Shown here piece after piece: positions 37,049 through 49,929 of a DNA stretch of 64,000 nt. The stretch's first letter is position 1. Each line of letters starts with the position of its first letter. The notes beneath the pieces were generated by a model. The model saw only the letters and a list, made by a program, of their open reading frames with translations, did no database searches and was not told where the DNA came from. This DNA comes from Ichthyophthirius multifiliis (lineage: Eukaryota > Ciliophora > Oligohymenophorea > Hymenostomatida), in NCBI RefSeq assembly GCF_000220395.1, contig NW_004086912.1:1-64000 (forward strand), read 5' to 3'. A program made the translations under genes and the position numbers.

Positions 37049-38688
37049 ATGAACTAAAGATAAAAAACCCAACAAAACAAAAATTCAATCCGCTAAAAGT
37101 TAAAAAACACATTATTTGTAGGAGTAGATAAAAAAATAAATCCTGAAGAAAACACTTTGGATATTCCTAAATTCCCAAAATAACCATAATGCTCTTTAAA
37201 AGAATATAATAATGATATCAACCTATAATAATAATAATAAACACATATTAAAAAAATTTAAACTGAAGAATGTATTAAAAATGAAACATACTAAAATTCA
37301 AACTAATAATTGTTTTTTTTATAAAAAAAAAAATTCTATATATATAAATTAAAAAATAAAATAAAATAAAAAGAGATTAGTCACCATCAAAAAACCCAAA
37401 AATAAATTCCACTTTAGATGATTTTAACGAAAAATACATTCTTGAAAAAACACTAGGGTAGGGATGTCATGCAATTGTAAAAACATGCAAAAATAAATTA
37501 TCTGGCAAAACATTTGCCGTAAAAATAATCCGAAATGGCGACATAGAGATAATATCTGCTATAATCCGTTCATTTAAAATACTCAAAAGTCTTAATCATA
37601 AAAGCATTATTAAACCATATGAACTATTTATAAATTAAGAAACAGAAAAAATATTTTATGTTATGGAATATTGCTAATATTCACCATTAAGTCACTTACT
37701 TTAGCATAAAAAAATTCCCCAAAATAAACAAAAAAGTATCATAAGGAGTATTTTTAAAACACTCTCCTATTTGCATTAGGAAGGAATTTCTCATAGGGAC
37801 TTAAAGCCTGATAATATTCTAGTAAATGAAGGTGATTTCGAATAAATAAAATTTATTGACTTCGAAGTATCTAAAAAATTTAAATAAATCTCTTTTAAAA
37901 ATTTTAAATAAGTCCCCATAGTACAAGAAATGTGGACCCGCACAGGTACTTTAGACTATTAAGCCCCTGAAATATTCATTTCCGCCGGATACTCAGAATC
38001 TGTGGATGTATGGTCGTTAGGAGTAGTTTGTTATGAAATATTTTTGGGGACTTTACCATTTAGAAGTGAGTATGTATCAGATACTATAGAATTAATTACT
38101 TCTGGAAATCTAGATGAGGAGAAAATGAAATATTTAGATATAACAAGAAAAGATTTATTAAAAAGGATTTTAAAAAAGAACCCAAAAGATAGACTTAATG
38201 CAGTAGAAGTATTAATACATCCATATTTTTTAGAAAATGGAGACCTAGTTTAAAGGGAAGAGAAAATAAAACTTTTTAGTAGTTAATTTTGTAGGAATTT
38301 TCAAACTAACGGTGAAAACGGAGTTATAGTTTCAAGTTAATTTATTGGTAAAAAGAAAAAATATTATAAATAAAAAACTTCTGTTTAAGAAACGGAAAAA
38401 GAAGAATACAAAAAATATAGTAGAATAATAAGAATAGAAGATTTCAAAAAAGAAATGTTAGAAAAAAATAATATTTAGTAATAAAAAAATATACATATAA
38501 CATAAAAAAATAATATAAATATTGTCTCGAAAATAAGAATAAAATTAATGTAATAAAGAATAAATGAAAAAAACTAAGAATAAATTAATGAAAAAGAAGA
38601 AAATTTATTAAACTAAAAAATAATAGAAAATCGAGCTAAAAGATTATCAGAAGATTTCACGTCTTCTTGCATTATATAAAAAAAATGA
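37049..38688 (+). CDS. CAMK-like protein kinase with DFE instead of DFG
   Basis: Two exons (37049-37311, 37374-38688) give 525 residues. The kinase domain (about 110-400) shows LGQGCHAIV, FAVKII with the catalytic Lys, HRDLKPDNILV, FIDFEVSK, GTLDYQAPEIF, VDVWSLGVVCYEIFLG, DRLNAVEVLIHPYF. The metal-binding Asp is kept, but the Gly of DFG is Glu. Gly-loop, HRD and APE motifs are intact, so activity is plausible with altered switching. A Lys/Glu/Gln-rich coiled-coil tail follows. The TGA at 38686 lies just after an A8 run; a +1 slip there opens an Asn-rich frame that reaches the gap, so the protein may be longer. Substrates are unknown. Confidence 0.85.
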
Positions 38689-38821
38689 AATAAATATAAA
38701 TAAAAATAATAATTAAAACTTGTAAAACATCAATAATATTAATATAATAAATAATAATTAATAGACAAATAAAAATATTAACAATGAAAAACTAAAAAAT
38801 CTATTTTAAGCATTAAACAAG

Positions 38822-39260
38822 NNNNNNNNNNNNNNNNNNNNNNNNNNNNNNNNNNNNNNNNNNNNNNNNNNNNNNNNNNNNNNNNNNNNNNNNNNNNNNN
38901 NNNNNNNNNNNNNNNNNNNNNNNNNNNNNNNNNNNNNNNNNNNNNNNNNNNNNNNNNNNNNNNNNNNNNNNNNNNNNNNNNNNNNNNNNNNNNNNNNNNN
39001 NNNNNNNNNNNNNNNNNNNNNNNNNNNNNNNNNNNNNNNNNNNNNNNNNNNNNNNNNNNNNNNNNNNNNNNNNNNNNNNNNNNNNNNNNNNNNNNNNNNN
39101 NNNNNNNNNNNNNNNNNNNNNNNNNNNNNNNNNNNNNNNNNNNNNNNNNNNNNNNNNNNNNNNNNNNNNNNNNNNNNNNNNNNNNNNNNNNNNNNNNNNN
39201 NNNNNNNNNNNNNNNNNNNNNNNNNNNNNNNNNNNNNNNNNNNNNNNNNNNNNNNNNNNN
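38822..39260. other. assembly gap (439 N)
   Basis: A run of N interrupts the region between the kinase tail and a downstream coding fragment. Its true length is unknown. Confidence 0.99.
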
Positions 39261-39261
39261 T

Positions 39262-39504
39262 TATAATAATTTAATATAAAAATAATAGATTTAAATTTAA
39301 ATAGTAGATAGTGAAGGTGATTATTAAGAAGATAATTTTGAAGATAAGCAATAAGATTGTATTAAAAAAATAATTCAATATGTTTTAATTAGAATTCAAA
39401 TTTTTTTGATAATAATATTTAAGATATAAAAATTAATATATTTTAATAAATTTGAAAATTAAATTTTATTCATTTTTTTAATAAACATATTATTATAATT
39501 CTGA
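39262..39504 (+). CDS. 3' coding fragment after the gap (5' partial)
   Basis: A frame is open from the gap edge to TGA 39502-39504. It reads acidic and protein-like at first (IVDSEGDYQEDNFEDKQQD) and then becomes AT-driven Ile/Leu/Phe. It may be the true C-terminus of the kinase gene, if the TGA at 38686 results from a homopolymer slip, or the end of a gene hidden by the gap. Confidence 0.35.
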
Positions 39505-39933
39505 ATTATATAAATCATGTATTTTTAAATACCTTTTTATTTTTATTTATATAAATTATATATTAGAAATTTATTAAATTATTAAATTTCATATATTTAA
39601 TTTATTTTTCTTTTTTCTATTTGAAATACTATTTTTTTAAATAATAAAAAAAATTTTGAAATAAAATAAAAATGAAGTAAAAAAAAATATATGAAAAGCT
39701 TAAATAAAAATTAAATTATTTTATATAAAAAATTTAAATAAAACTTTTTTTATATAATAAATGAATTATAAAGAATTATTATTAAACATTCAAAATGTAA
39801 ATACATATAAATATAAATGTAAAAAAATATAAAAATTATTAATATTATAAAAAGATATTTATTTATAATATAAAAATAAAAATAAAAATAATAAAAAAAA
39901 AAACATAAATTAATTTAATAAAAATTTTTTATT

Positions 39934-39973
<40 letters not shown>

Positions 39974-41088
39974 TTTAAATATTTTTACATTTTTAAATAT
40001 AAATATTCAAAAAAAATTATATTATTTTTTAAATAAATATAAATAAAAAAATATTACATATTTATTTTCTATTATTAAGATCATTAATAAAATAACAGAA
40101 AGAAATATATTAATAATTTATCTTAAAGATATAATTATAATTTATTTTTTACTTTTTTTTCTTTAAATTCATATTTAAATAACATTAATTATATATTTAT
40201 CAAAAATTTTAATATAAAAACATGTATGTTCCAAATTTTTATTTCTTATTAATTATCATAAATTTTTTACAAAAATATAAATAAATAAAATTTTAATTAA
40301 CAAAATTAGATCGAAAAAATATAATTTTTTTTAAAAAAATATTGTTATATTTATACAAATAATATATATTTTTATATATATTTTATTTTTAATAAATAAA
40401 ATAACATATAAATTTATATATTAATACATAATATATTAATTTAATAATTTAATATAAATATTTTTATATATATATTTATATATATAAATTTATTTATATA
40501 TTATATATATATTTTTTTTTTTAAATAAAAAATTTATACAAATAATATATCTTTTAATTATTACTTATAAATAATTTTATTCATATTAATGAATATTTTA
40601 TTTTCATTATAATTTTACTAATTTACAATTTAATTATAAAATTAATCTTAAAATCAAATTATCATTTTTATTTTTTTTAAATAATATATAATCTTTTTTT
40701 ATTATATTTTACTTATTTTTCTTCTAATTTTTTTTTTTTTTAGAAACTAATTAAATATATGCAAAAATTTATTTATTTTTTTAAAATTATTAAATAATTT
40801 TCTAATTTTAAATAATCATAAAGATAATAATGTTAATCGATCTAAAAAACATATAATATATGAAAATTATAATTATATGAAAAATATATTAATTATTAAA
40901 ATGTAAATTATATTACTTTATTAAAAAAAAAAAAATTAAAAATATATAAGCAAATTATTATAAATTATAATTATTTTTTTTTATATATATAAATTATATA
41001 TATATTTTTTTATATAAATATAAATTAAATTATTTTATATTAAATTATTTTTTATTTTATTTATTTATTTAAATTATATTAAATCTAA
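39505..41088. other. AT-rich intergenic DNA
   Basis: About 1.6 kb between convergent genes with no supported gene or RNA; it holds a TA microsatellite at about 39944-39969. Confidence 0.55.
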
Positions 41089-44037
41089 TCAAATCTCAAT
41101 TTCTTTAATTTCCGGTTTTTTATAATGTTTCAAATTATAACAAACCCCACTTGCTTTAAATGGTGCATGCGCCCCATAAGGTTTTACAAACCCATTAGAA
41201 TTCTCTACATAAGTATCAAATCTATGTTCAGCCTTTGTTTTAGTTAAAAATGGTGTGAAATTTTTTTCTAAATTTTCTTTTTCTAATTTCAATTTTTTTT
41301 CTTCAAAAAACTTTATTTTATTTCTCAAAAGTTTTTAATATTCTAATTCTGAATCTCCAGTTGGTGCTTTTCCTTCATTTTCTTAAATTTTTGCATTTTC
41401 AACAATTTCTTATATTTCTTTTCTTTCTCTTTCTAATTTTATAATCATAGCCTAATACATTGATAATTCTGATATTATAGACATTGTTTACCGAGTTATT
41501 TATTTCAGTCTTTGTTAAAAAGAACCTAGTTTTTCAGATAATTCAAGTGTTTCTTGTCTTCCAGAAAGCACTTCATCTCTCAATTTATCACTTATATTGC
41601 TTATTTCATCTAATACTAGCTCTTTTTGAAGCTCTTCTTCTTTTTTTTTATTAAGTCTTTCCTCAAGAACAAATATTTTAGCATTCAGAGACTCCAAATC
41701 ATCATCTTCACCTTCTAATTCTCTCCATCTCTTCATATTGAGGGGATCTTCTAATTTCTGAGATAACTCTAAGTATATTTTTTGTTTACATTTTAATTAC
41801 TCTTTGATAGTAACAACTTATTGAGCTAAAAAAGGAACCAAATCAATGTTTTTTTAAGCAATAAGTATCTATCTTTTCTTTTCTTTAATTTCTAGTTTTA
41901 GCATTCTAGCTTCTTCTGCGATTTTCTTCAAATCAAGTTCTCCATTATTAAGTGTTTTTTCACAAATATTAGATTTTTCATACATAATACATAATTAATC
42001 ATTTCTATCAATTAATTAAATACCTATATAATTTCTACTTTCTGTAGATATTTAATATTTCTTATTTAAACTTAATATTTAACTTTCTAAACTTTCAATA
42101 ATAATATTTAATTTTTCTATTTCATTTACATTTTAATCAATTATTTATTTTTTATTCTATTTATTTTTTAAATAAATATAAATTTATATATATATATATA
42201 TATATATTTATTATATTTACTAATCGTATAAATTCTAATTTATTTAATTAAGTATTACTTCTATCCCTTAAACTAATTTAAAGTTGCACTGTATGATTAT
42301 ATTATAGTCCACTTTAAGCTTTTTCCTAAGCCTCATTTTTTAATATTTCTAATTCATTTTAAGAAAGTTTGATTCTTTCTTTTAATTCAGCTAAAGTCTA
42401 ACTACTATTTTAAATCAAAGAAACATATTTATTTCTCACGCCTTTAGTTTATTCATATAGTTATTTTACTGAATTTAATTAAAAATTGATTTCTTGGTAT
42501 CGTTTACCCAAATCTAATATAATTAATTCTTTTATTTTTAATTCCTCTCGACTTTCCCTGACTTCTAAATTCGCTTAAGATGCTTTTCTGGCCATTGTTT
42601 CCCTTGTATTAGTTAAAGCCATTATTTTTTTTTTAGTTTAATATTCATATTATTATTATTATTATAATTAATCTTCTAATTCTTTTATTTATTTAAATAT
42701 ATATTCTTTTTATTTATCTTTATCTCCGTTTTATAACATTACATGTTTAGCTTTATGTTCTATTAGTTTATTTTCTTAAGAAATTTCAGTATTTTCTTTT
42801 TCTTCTTTTTTTATGTTTTTTTTTATTTACTAAGAACTTTTTTATATTTTTTAAATTGAAATTTAATATTCAGAAATTTTTATTAGTAAAATTTCTTTTT
42901 AATTCTCTTCTTTTTTATACATTCTTTTTATCTATTCAATTTACTTCTTTAAACTTTCCACAAATTCCTCATTTCTATAATATTCTTTTTCAAAAGCTTT
43001 TATTTCAACTTCGTTTTAAAACCTTAATGATTGCTTTTCGTCTAAAAGAATTCCTATTTTTTTTATTTCTTCCATTAATTATTTTATATCTTTTTTTTCA
43101 TTATTTATAAATATTATATCTTTTAAATTTTTTTCAGATAATTCTTTATCTTTAACAATTAAACGTTCATTTTCTTCTGATTTTTCTTTTATTATATTAT
43201 TAAATTTAACTATCTCCTCATTTATATTAAATAAATCTTATTTAATTAAAATATTTGCTTAAATAAGCATTTATGATTTCTTTAAATATTTATTAGGTTC
43301 ATCTTTAATCTAAAAAACAAAAAAAATTATAAATATAAAAAAAAATATATATATATAAATATATATATATAAATATATATACATATATTTTTAACAATAT
43401 TTATATATATATGTATATTTTTTACTTAAGAAATTATATTTTATTTTTAACTAATTTCTTCTATAATAGAATTATTTTAAATTTAAAAACTTTTGATTTT
43501 TCCTTTTTGTTCAATTAAATATTTCGTTTCATATTCCACATTTTATTATTTTTTTTAAATTTCATCTTTTAATTTATCAATTTATTAAATTAGACTATTT
43601 TCTTCAATTTATATTTGATATCTTATTAATTTTTCATCTTCTTAAATACTTATTTCTTTTTCTTAAATATTAGCTTAAATTTTATCATGTTCATTTAAAA
43701 TTTAATCTAAAGTTCTTCTAAGATTTTCTTCTTCTAGTTCTTATTTTTTTATACTAGATTGATAACTTTTATATTTATTTTCAATGTTTTCTTGTTTTAT
43801 TGATAGTTCTTCAAATACATCTTTACTTTACTTTATTTCTAATTATAATTGTTTTGTTTTTAATGGAAGCGCCTTTTGGTTTTGGAATGATTTTACTATA
43901 GTTTAATGTAATAAAATGAAATTTTGTTTAAGTCTTTCATTCTATTCATCGCTTATTTTATTTGTTTTTTATAAGTTTTATAATATTCTTAAAGCCAAAT
44001 TTCCATTTAAATCTTATAATTAATCTATATCGTTCAT
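41089..44037 (-). CDS. CCDC146/MBO2-like coiled-coil protein
   Basis: ATG at 44037, TGA at 41089-41091, with several short introns (one around 42180-42210, one around 43320-43450). Nearly all of it is coiled coil. The N-terminal block KISDEQNERLKQNFILLHQT parallels the CCDC146 pattern GKI...LKxxYxLLHET, and the C-terminal block SNGFVKPYGAHAPFKASG with a final KEIEI resembles the PFGxxAPFKP tail I associate with that family. In between are MKRWRELEGEDDDLESLNAK and other heptads. CCDC146/MBO2 is an axoneme- and centriole-associated protein needed for sperm or flagellar beating. The identification is inference from two short blocks plus architecture; other ciliary coiled-coil families remain possible. 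Confidence 0.62.
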
Positions 44038-44728
44038 TTATTTATTTTTAAAATAAAATAGTTATTTTTTTAATATTTTTTTTTTTTTAATTGTATTTCT
44101 TTATATTATTAAAATATATGATTTATTTATTTTTAATATCAAAGACATGTATATATATATATGAATATTTGATAAAGTTATTTATATTTTAATTATTTTA
44201 AATAAAAATAAAGCAAAAATTTAAATTTAGATAAATTAATGAAATCTTTATTTTAAAATTTTTTTCCAATATGTTTAAAAAATATTATTTTTTTTACTAT
44301 AAACATAACGAAAAAAAAAAAACTATTATTAATATAAAATATAAAGATAAAAAAAATTAAATTTACTAATTATACGAAATCTTAATTATAAAAACATATA
44401 ACCAAAAACAAAATAAAGTTATTAAAAATAATTTACAAATTTATAAACTTTAATTTATCTCTTTAAAATTTTTAATTTTTTTTATTATAATAAATATATC
44501 TAGATTTCAAATAATTTTTTTTTTTTTATTATTTAAATATGTATAAATTTAAATTAGTAAAAAATTAAAATAAAAAAAAAATATATATATTTTTTTTTGT
44601 AAAATTAAATATTTTATAAAATAAAAAAATAAATACAAAAAAACAAGATTATTATTTATGTTAGTTACGATTTTTTATTTAAAAAAAAAAATTCTAAAAA
44701 TATAAATATATATATATATATTAACTTT
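44038..44728. other. AT-rich intergenic DNA
   Basis: No gene seen; spacer between two minus-strand genes. Confidence 0.5.
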
Positions 44729-46414
44729 TCATTATGATTAAGTATTAATAGTGTTAGAAATATATTCCCAAAGTTCATTTTTCTAATTTATATATTATAA
44801 TATAATATTTTTTTGTATATATTATATTGATAAATATATATATAATTACTAATTTTGTAAATTCTATTTCATAAGTCGCAATTTATTTCATAGTTATAAA
44901 AAATGTTTATACTTTTTCAGCCTTTTTAATATAAAAAAATATTATTATTTTATAAAAAATATATCTTACTTTAAATTTATCAATTTCTTCATATCCTAAT
45001 ATTACAGTCATTATATCAGTAATATAAGAAATTTATTTAAAATCATTTTCATTTTTATCAATATCATTTTATATAGCTTAAACACTTTATTCTTTTGTTT
45101 TATTAGAGAAAATGTTTTTAATACTGCTTTTACCAGCCATAGTTTTTTATTATTCAAGTTTTAAATCTTTTGATTTATTTTCTAATTTTTCTTTTGTTTA
45201 TTTATATTATTATCTTCCTTCTAAAGCTTCTAAAAATGCTTTTATTTCTTTAGATTCTTATCTAATCATTTCATAAAGTAATTTAAATTTATTTTTTGAT
45301 TGTAAATCTTTCTACAAATATTTAATATTAAATAATTGATATTAATTATATAATAAAATAATTACTATTTGTTAAATGTAATTTTATAATTGTTAATCAC
45401 TTTACTAACTAAACAGTAATTTTTAATCATTACCAACATATTCTATTAAACAATTCTTTTCATATTCCGGCATTAAAAAGCTTAGGAAACTAATAAAATT
45501 TTCTCCTTCACTATCTCTACTTGCTTATATATTTTTTGCAATGTCTTTATAGTTTTCTAACATAGAATTAACTTTTTTAAGATAAGTATTAAAAGTGTCA
45601 ATTTTAGATTCTAAAACACTATTTATTTCTTTACCACTTAAGTATTTGAAGCTATTTTGATATTTTTCAATAATTTCATTATTTCCTTAAGTTTGTAATT
45701 ATTTAAAAGCTTTCTCTATATCAGTTTATGTATTTCTATTTTTTATAAATACATATATATAATTATAATAAAATAATTACCTAATGAAAATTTAAAGTTC
45801 ATCTGATTCCCATAAATGCAAAGCTTAAGCAACTTTTTATATAAATACTTCTAATTAATTTCTTCTATCTTCAACAAAGGAATTATCCATATTTCCTACA
45901 GTCTTTTTAGAAGGAAGAGGTGGAATATAACATGAAGGCCATCTTGCAACTAATTATTTTCTTAAATGATAAAAATCACTGAATCTTCTCTAAATATCAA
46001 AAACACCTTTCTAATATTTTATATTTAAATAATTTATTATATTTATATGTATATATATTAATTATTTAGGCATTTTTATATTTTTTATTTTCATTTTTGA
46101 TTTTATTTTTTAGTAAACAAATCAACAAAAAAAGACAATAAATAATATGATTATTCCCACAATATTTTATATTATTGTGTTTTTAATAAATAAAATTAAA
46201 AAAAAAATTTAATAAGTAAAAAAAAAAAATATATATATATATATATTTATTAATTACTTAATCTTCTCCTTTTACTGTGTATATTATATATTTTTGTAAT
46301 CCTTCTTTTACTTCTGGGTTACATACAAAGGCTTAAACCTATAATATTAATTTATTATATTTATTTCATAAAATAAATAATAATTTTTTACTTTTTAAAT
46401 AGTATCTTCCATTT
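44729..46414 (-). CDS. sorting nexin (PX plus BAR-like), tandem copy A
   Basis: ATG 46414 opens MEDTIQK, then after an intron VQAFVCNPEVKEGLQKYIIY and TVKGEDQ. After a long intron comes KGVFDIQRRFSDFYHLRKQL with ARWPSCYIPPLPSKK. These are the PX hallmarks RR(F/Y)SDF and WP...IPPLP, which bind phosphoinositides. A helical C-terminal half (EMIRQESKEIKAFLEALEGR, then MAGKSSIKNIFSNKTKEQ) fits an SNX-BAR dimer that tubulates endosomes, and the tail ends ELWEYISNTINTQSQ at TGA 44729-44731. About six short introns are present. Copy B next door shares intron positions and most residues. An SNX-BAR role in endosomal recycling is inferred from the domains. Confidence 0.88.
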
Positions 46415-46628
46415 TATTGATTTTTTTGTTTTTTTAATTTTTTTATATTAATTTTATTTGTATTATTTTTATATTATATATTTTGTTTAAATGATTTTAA
46501 TTTTTTATCTAGTCGCATTATATAGATTTTAATTTTAATAATATAATATATATTTAGTTTAAAAAAAAAAAAAACTAAATTTTTAAATAAAATATTAAAA
46601 ATTAATAAAAAATAATTTTTTATCTTTT

Positions 46629-48182
46629 TCATTATTAATATTAATTAACATTATTAAGAATGTATTCCCAAAGTTATGTTTTCTTTTATAATTATAAATA
46701 TAAACATATATATATATATATAATTATAATATTTAAAATACTAATTTTGTAAATTCAATTTCATAGCTAGAAATTTATCTTAGAGTTTTGAAAAAGGTTT
46801 ATTCTTTTTCAACCTATATTTTTAAAAAATATAAATATAAATAAAATACTAAAATACTTTAAATTTATCGATTTCTTCATATCCTAATATAACTGTCATA
46901 ATATCATAAATAAATGAAATTTATTTAAAATCATTTTCATTATTATCAATATCAATTTAAATTAATTAAACACTTTCTTCTTTAGTTTTATTAGAGAAAA
47001 TATTTTTAATACTACTTTTACCAGCCATAGTTTTTTATTATTCAAGCTTTAAATCTTTTAATTTATTTTCTAATTTTTCTTTAAATTATTTAAATTATTA
47101 TCTTCCTTCTAAGGCTTCTATAAACGCATTTATTTCTTTAGATTCTTATCTAATCATTTCATAAAGTGATTTAAATTCATTTCTATTATGAAGTTCTTTC
47201 TAAATATATTAAAAAGAAAAAATAATATTAATATTTATATTTATAATTATATTTATAATATATAATATACAATTTATTAAATTAAAGTTTATAATTGTTA
47301 ATCATTTTACTAACTAAAGATAAATTTTTAATCATTTCCAACATATTCTTTTAAACAATTATTTTCGTATTCTGGCATTAAAAAACTTAAGAAGCTATTA
47401 ACATTTTCTCCTTCACTAAATCTACTTGTTTATAAATTTTTTGCAATGTCTTTATAGTTTTCTAACATAGAATTAACTCTTTTAAGATATGTGTAAAAAT
47501 TATCAATTTTGAACTCAATAGAACTGTTAATTTCCTTACCATTTAAATACTTAAAACTGTTTTAGTATTTTTCAATAATTTCTTGATTACCTTAGGGTTA
47601 TAATGACTTAAAAGCTTTTTCTAAATCAGTTTATTAATTTCTAAATATTATATATAAAAATATATATAATATATATATTTATATATTTAATATTTTTTTT
47701 TTTTATTTTTATTTTTTTTTTATTTTATATTTTATTTATAAATTTACCTTATAAATATTTAGAATTCACCTGATTCCCATAAATGTAATGTTTAAGCAAT
47801 TTTTTAAGTAAATACTTCTAATTAATGTCTTCTATCTTCAACAAAAGCATTATCCATATTTCCTACAGTTTTTTTAGATGGAAGAGGTGGAATATAACAT
47901 GCAGGCCATCTTGCAACTAATTATTTTCTTAAATGATAAAAATCACTAAACCTTCTCTAAATATCAAAAACACCTTTCTTATTTTTAATTTTTACATTAT
48001 TTATTATATTTATATATTTATTTATAAATTAACTTAATCTTCTCCTTTTACTGTGTACATAATATATTTTTATAATCCATCTTTTACTACTGGATCACAT
48101 ACAAATGCTTATATCTTGAAAAATATAAAAATTTAAACTTTTTATTATTATTTTTTACTTTTAAAGTATTATCTTATTCCAT
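46629..48182 (-). CDS. sorting nexin (PX plus BAR-like), tandem copy B
   Basis: Same strand and organisation as copy A, 214 bases upstream of it. It reads MEQDNTLK, then IQAFVCDPVVKDGLQKYIMY, KGVFDIQRRFSDFYHLRKQL and ARWPACYIPPLPSKK, and ends LWEYILNNVNQYQQ at TGA 46629-46631. Differences from copy A are scattered and mostly conservative (PEVKEG versus PVVKDG; RRNQLEVF versus RRHQLEVF). The first intron after the PX start is about 55 nt here but several hundred in copy A. Both copies look intact, so a recent tandem duplication with both kept under selection is likely. Confidence 0.88.
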
Positions 48183-48528
48183 TAATTTATGTTATTTTTT
48201 CTTTTCTATAAAAAAAAATAATTAATTTAAAATTAATATATAAAATTTATATACAAATATACATTTATATACATAAATAAGATACAAAATATTATATTTA
48301 TTTAGAAATTATATGGATTATTTTAAAGCAAATCTAAATAATTATAAAATTTATTTTTATTAAATAAAAAATAAATTCTAATTCAGTAAATCTTAAATAA
48401 TAATATATTAATATAAAACTTAATATTATTTTTTTAAATATATATAAATATGTATGTATATAAATAATATTTTTAATTTAAATAATAATTTTTTTTTAAA
48501 AAATAAAATTTAAATATAAAATCTAAAA
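48183..48528. other. divergent intergenic region
   Basis: About 350 bases between the minus-strand sorting nexin and a plus-strand gene; AT-rich, no motif recognised. Confidence 0.5.
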
Positions 48529-49797
48529 ATGATTTAAACTCAAATACCTACAAAGACTAAATATAACAATACTTATAATCACCATCAAATTTTTTTTGAC
48601 GACGAATAATCTTAATAATCTCCAGATATACATATTATTAATTAATAACCATCTAAAAGTATAATCTAAAGACCTTAATCTTAACATAAATCAACTATTT
48701 TTTCTGTCTAAAATGATTTAGAAGATACCAAATCTCTACGTAGAGCTGTTGCACATTAAAAAGATCTTACACACGATTAATTATTTGGTAAATATATTGA
48801 AAATGATTAAAAAAATATTCCGTAAAAAACTTAATTATGTGAAAAAAAAGTCTAAAAATCGGCAAAAAACAACTAAAAATAGCCATTAATATCTCCAAAT
48901 ATGATGTGGTGGGATAAACCATCTCAAAATCAAGACGATGATTCTGTATTTACAAAAAACTATGCAAAAGATCGTAAATTTATGGATTTTTCAAGTAAAA
49001 TATTTACTGAAAATCCAATAAAATACGAATAACAGGAAAATGTGAAAAAAGAAGTTGAAAAATATTCAATAATAACAAACCTACCAAAACAAGAAATATA
49101 AAAAATAGAAACAAAATAAAATAAAAAAGAATCTGAAAAAGAAGATATAGAAATTCGTAAAAACAACCGAAATTATTCAAATATATTTTTAAATGAAAAT
49201 TTAAAAGTATAATAAGATTAAAAATAAGAAAATATTAAAAATAATAATATTCTTTTTTTACCTAATAATGTGAAATAAAGTTAATTTGATAGTATTAAAT
49301 TTAATCCTTAAAGTAAAAATGAGTAAAATATAAATAATATTAATGCTACTTAGAGGCATTTTAATAATTTAAAATCAACTTTAGATACACATAATTATTA
49401 ACAGGAGTTCAAACTAGGAATTAAAATCGAAGAACAAAATAAAAATAAAGAATAAGATGATATAAAAGAAAATATTAATAAAAAAAATACTTAATAATAG
49501 GAATTTGTTTAAGCTAAAAATGAAGATATTGTTTACTAAATTTCCTATAAGAATTTAAAGTTTAATTTTGATAAAAAAGCTTTTAGAAATTATTCATAAA
49601 ATAAAGGTTTTTAAGTTCTAGTTTTTACCTAAAATTAAGCCGGAAGAGGTTAAATTTTTCTTAAAGAAAAATAAAAAAACTCAGGTAGTATTGTTAATGT
49701 TCTTGGATTTCTAAAAAGTGCGTTTGTTTAAGTTCTTGAAGATAAAAAAATTACAGGAAAATAATTTAATGAAATGAAATTTATTAAAAGAATTTGA
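48529..49797 (+). CDS. Q/N/K-rich protein with a conserved central motif, unknown
   Basis: Intronless, 422 residues. The central block PLISPNMMWWDKPSQ with YAKDRKFMDFSSKIF is compact and non-repetitive, so probably conserved. The C-terminal 80 residues (KNLKFNFDKKAFRNYSQ, then GSIVNVLGFLKSAFVQVL, ending FNEMKFIKRI) look folded. The middle is low-complexity Lys/Gln/Asn/Glu. The RKFM...SSxIF arrangement recalls short motifs in microtubule-associated ciliary proteins, but I cannot name a family. The longest ATG was taken; it is followed at once by typical TAA=Gln coding. Confidence 0.75.
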
Positions 49798-49929
49798 TTT
49801 TATATATAAATATATATATATATATATAATTTATTATTATATTGATTTGACTTTATTTTTTAAAAAAATAACGTTTTTATATTATAATATATATTTTTAA
49901 ATATATATAAAAATAAAAAAATTTTAAAA

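Noticed and set aside
48960-49166. minus-strand Ser/Phe frame
   Set aside because: Antisense of the 48529-49797 gene.
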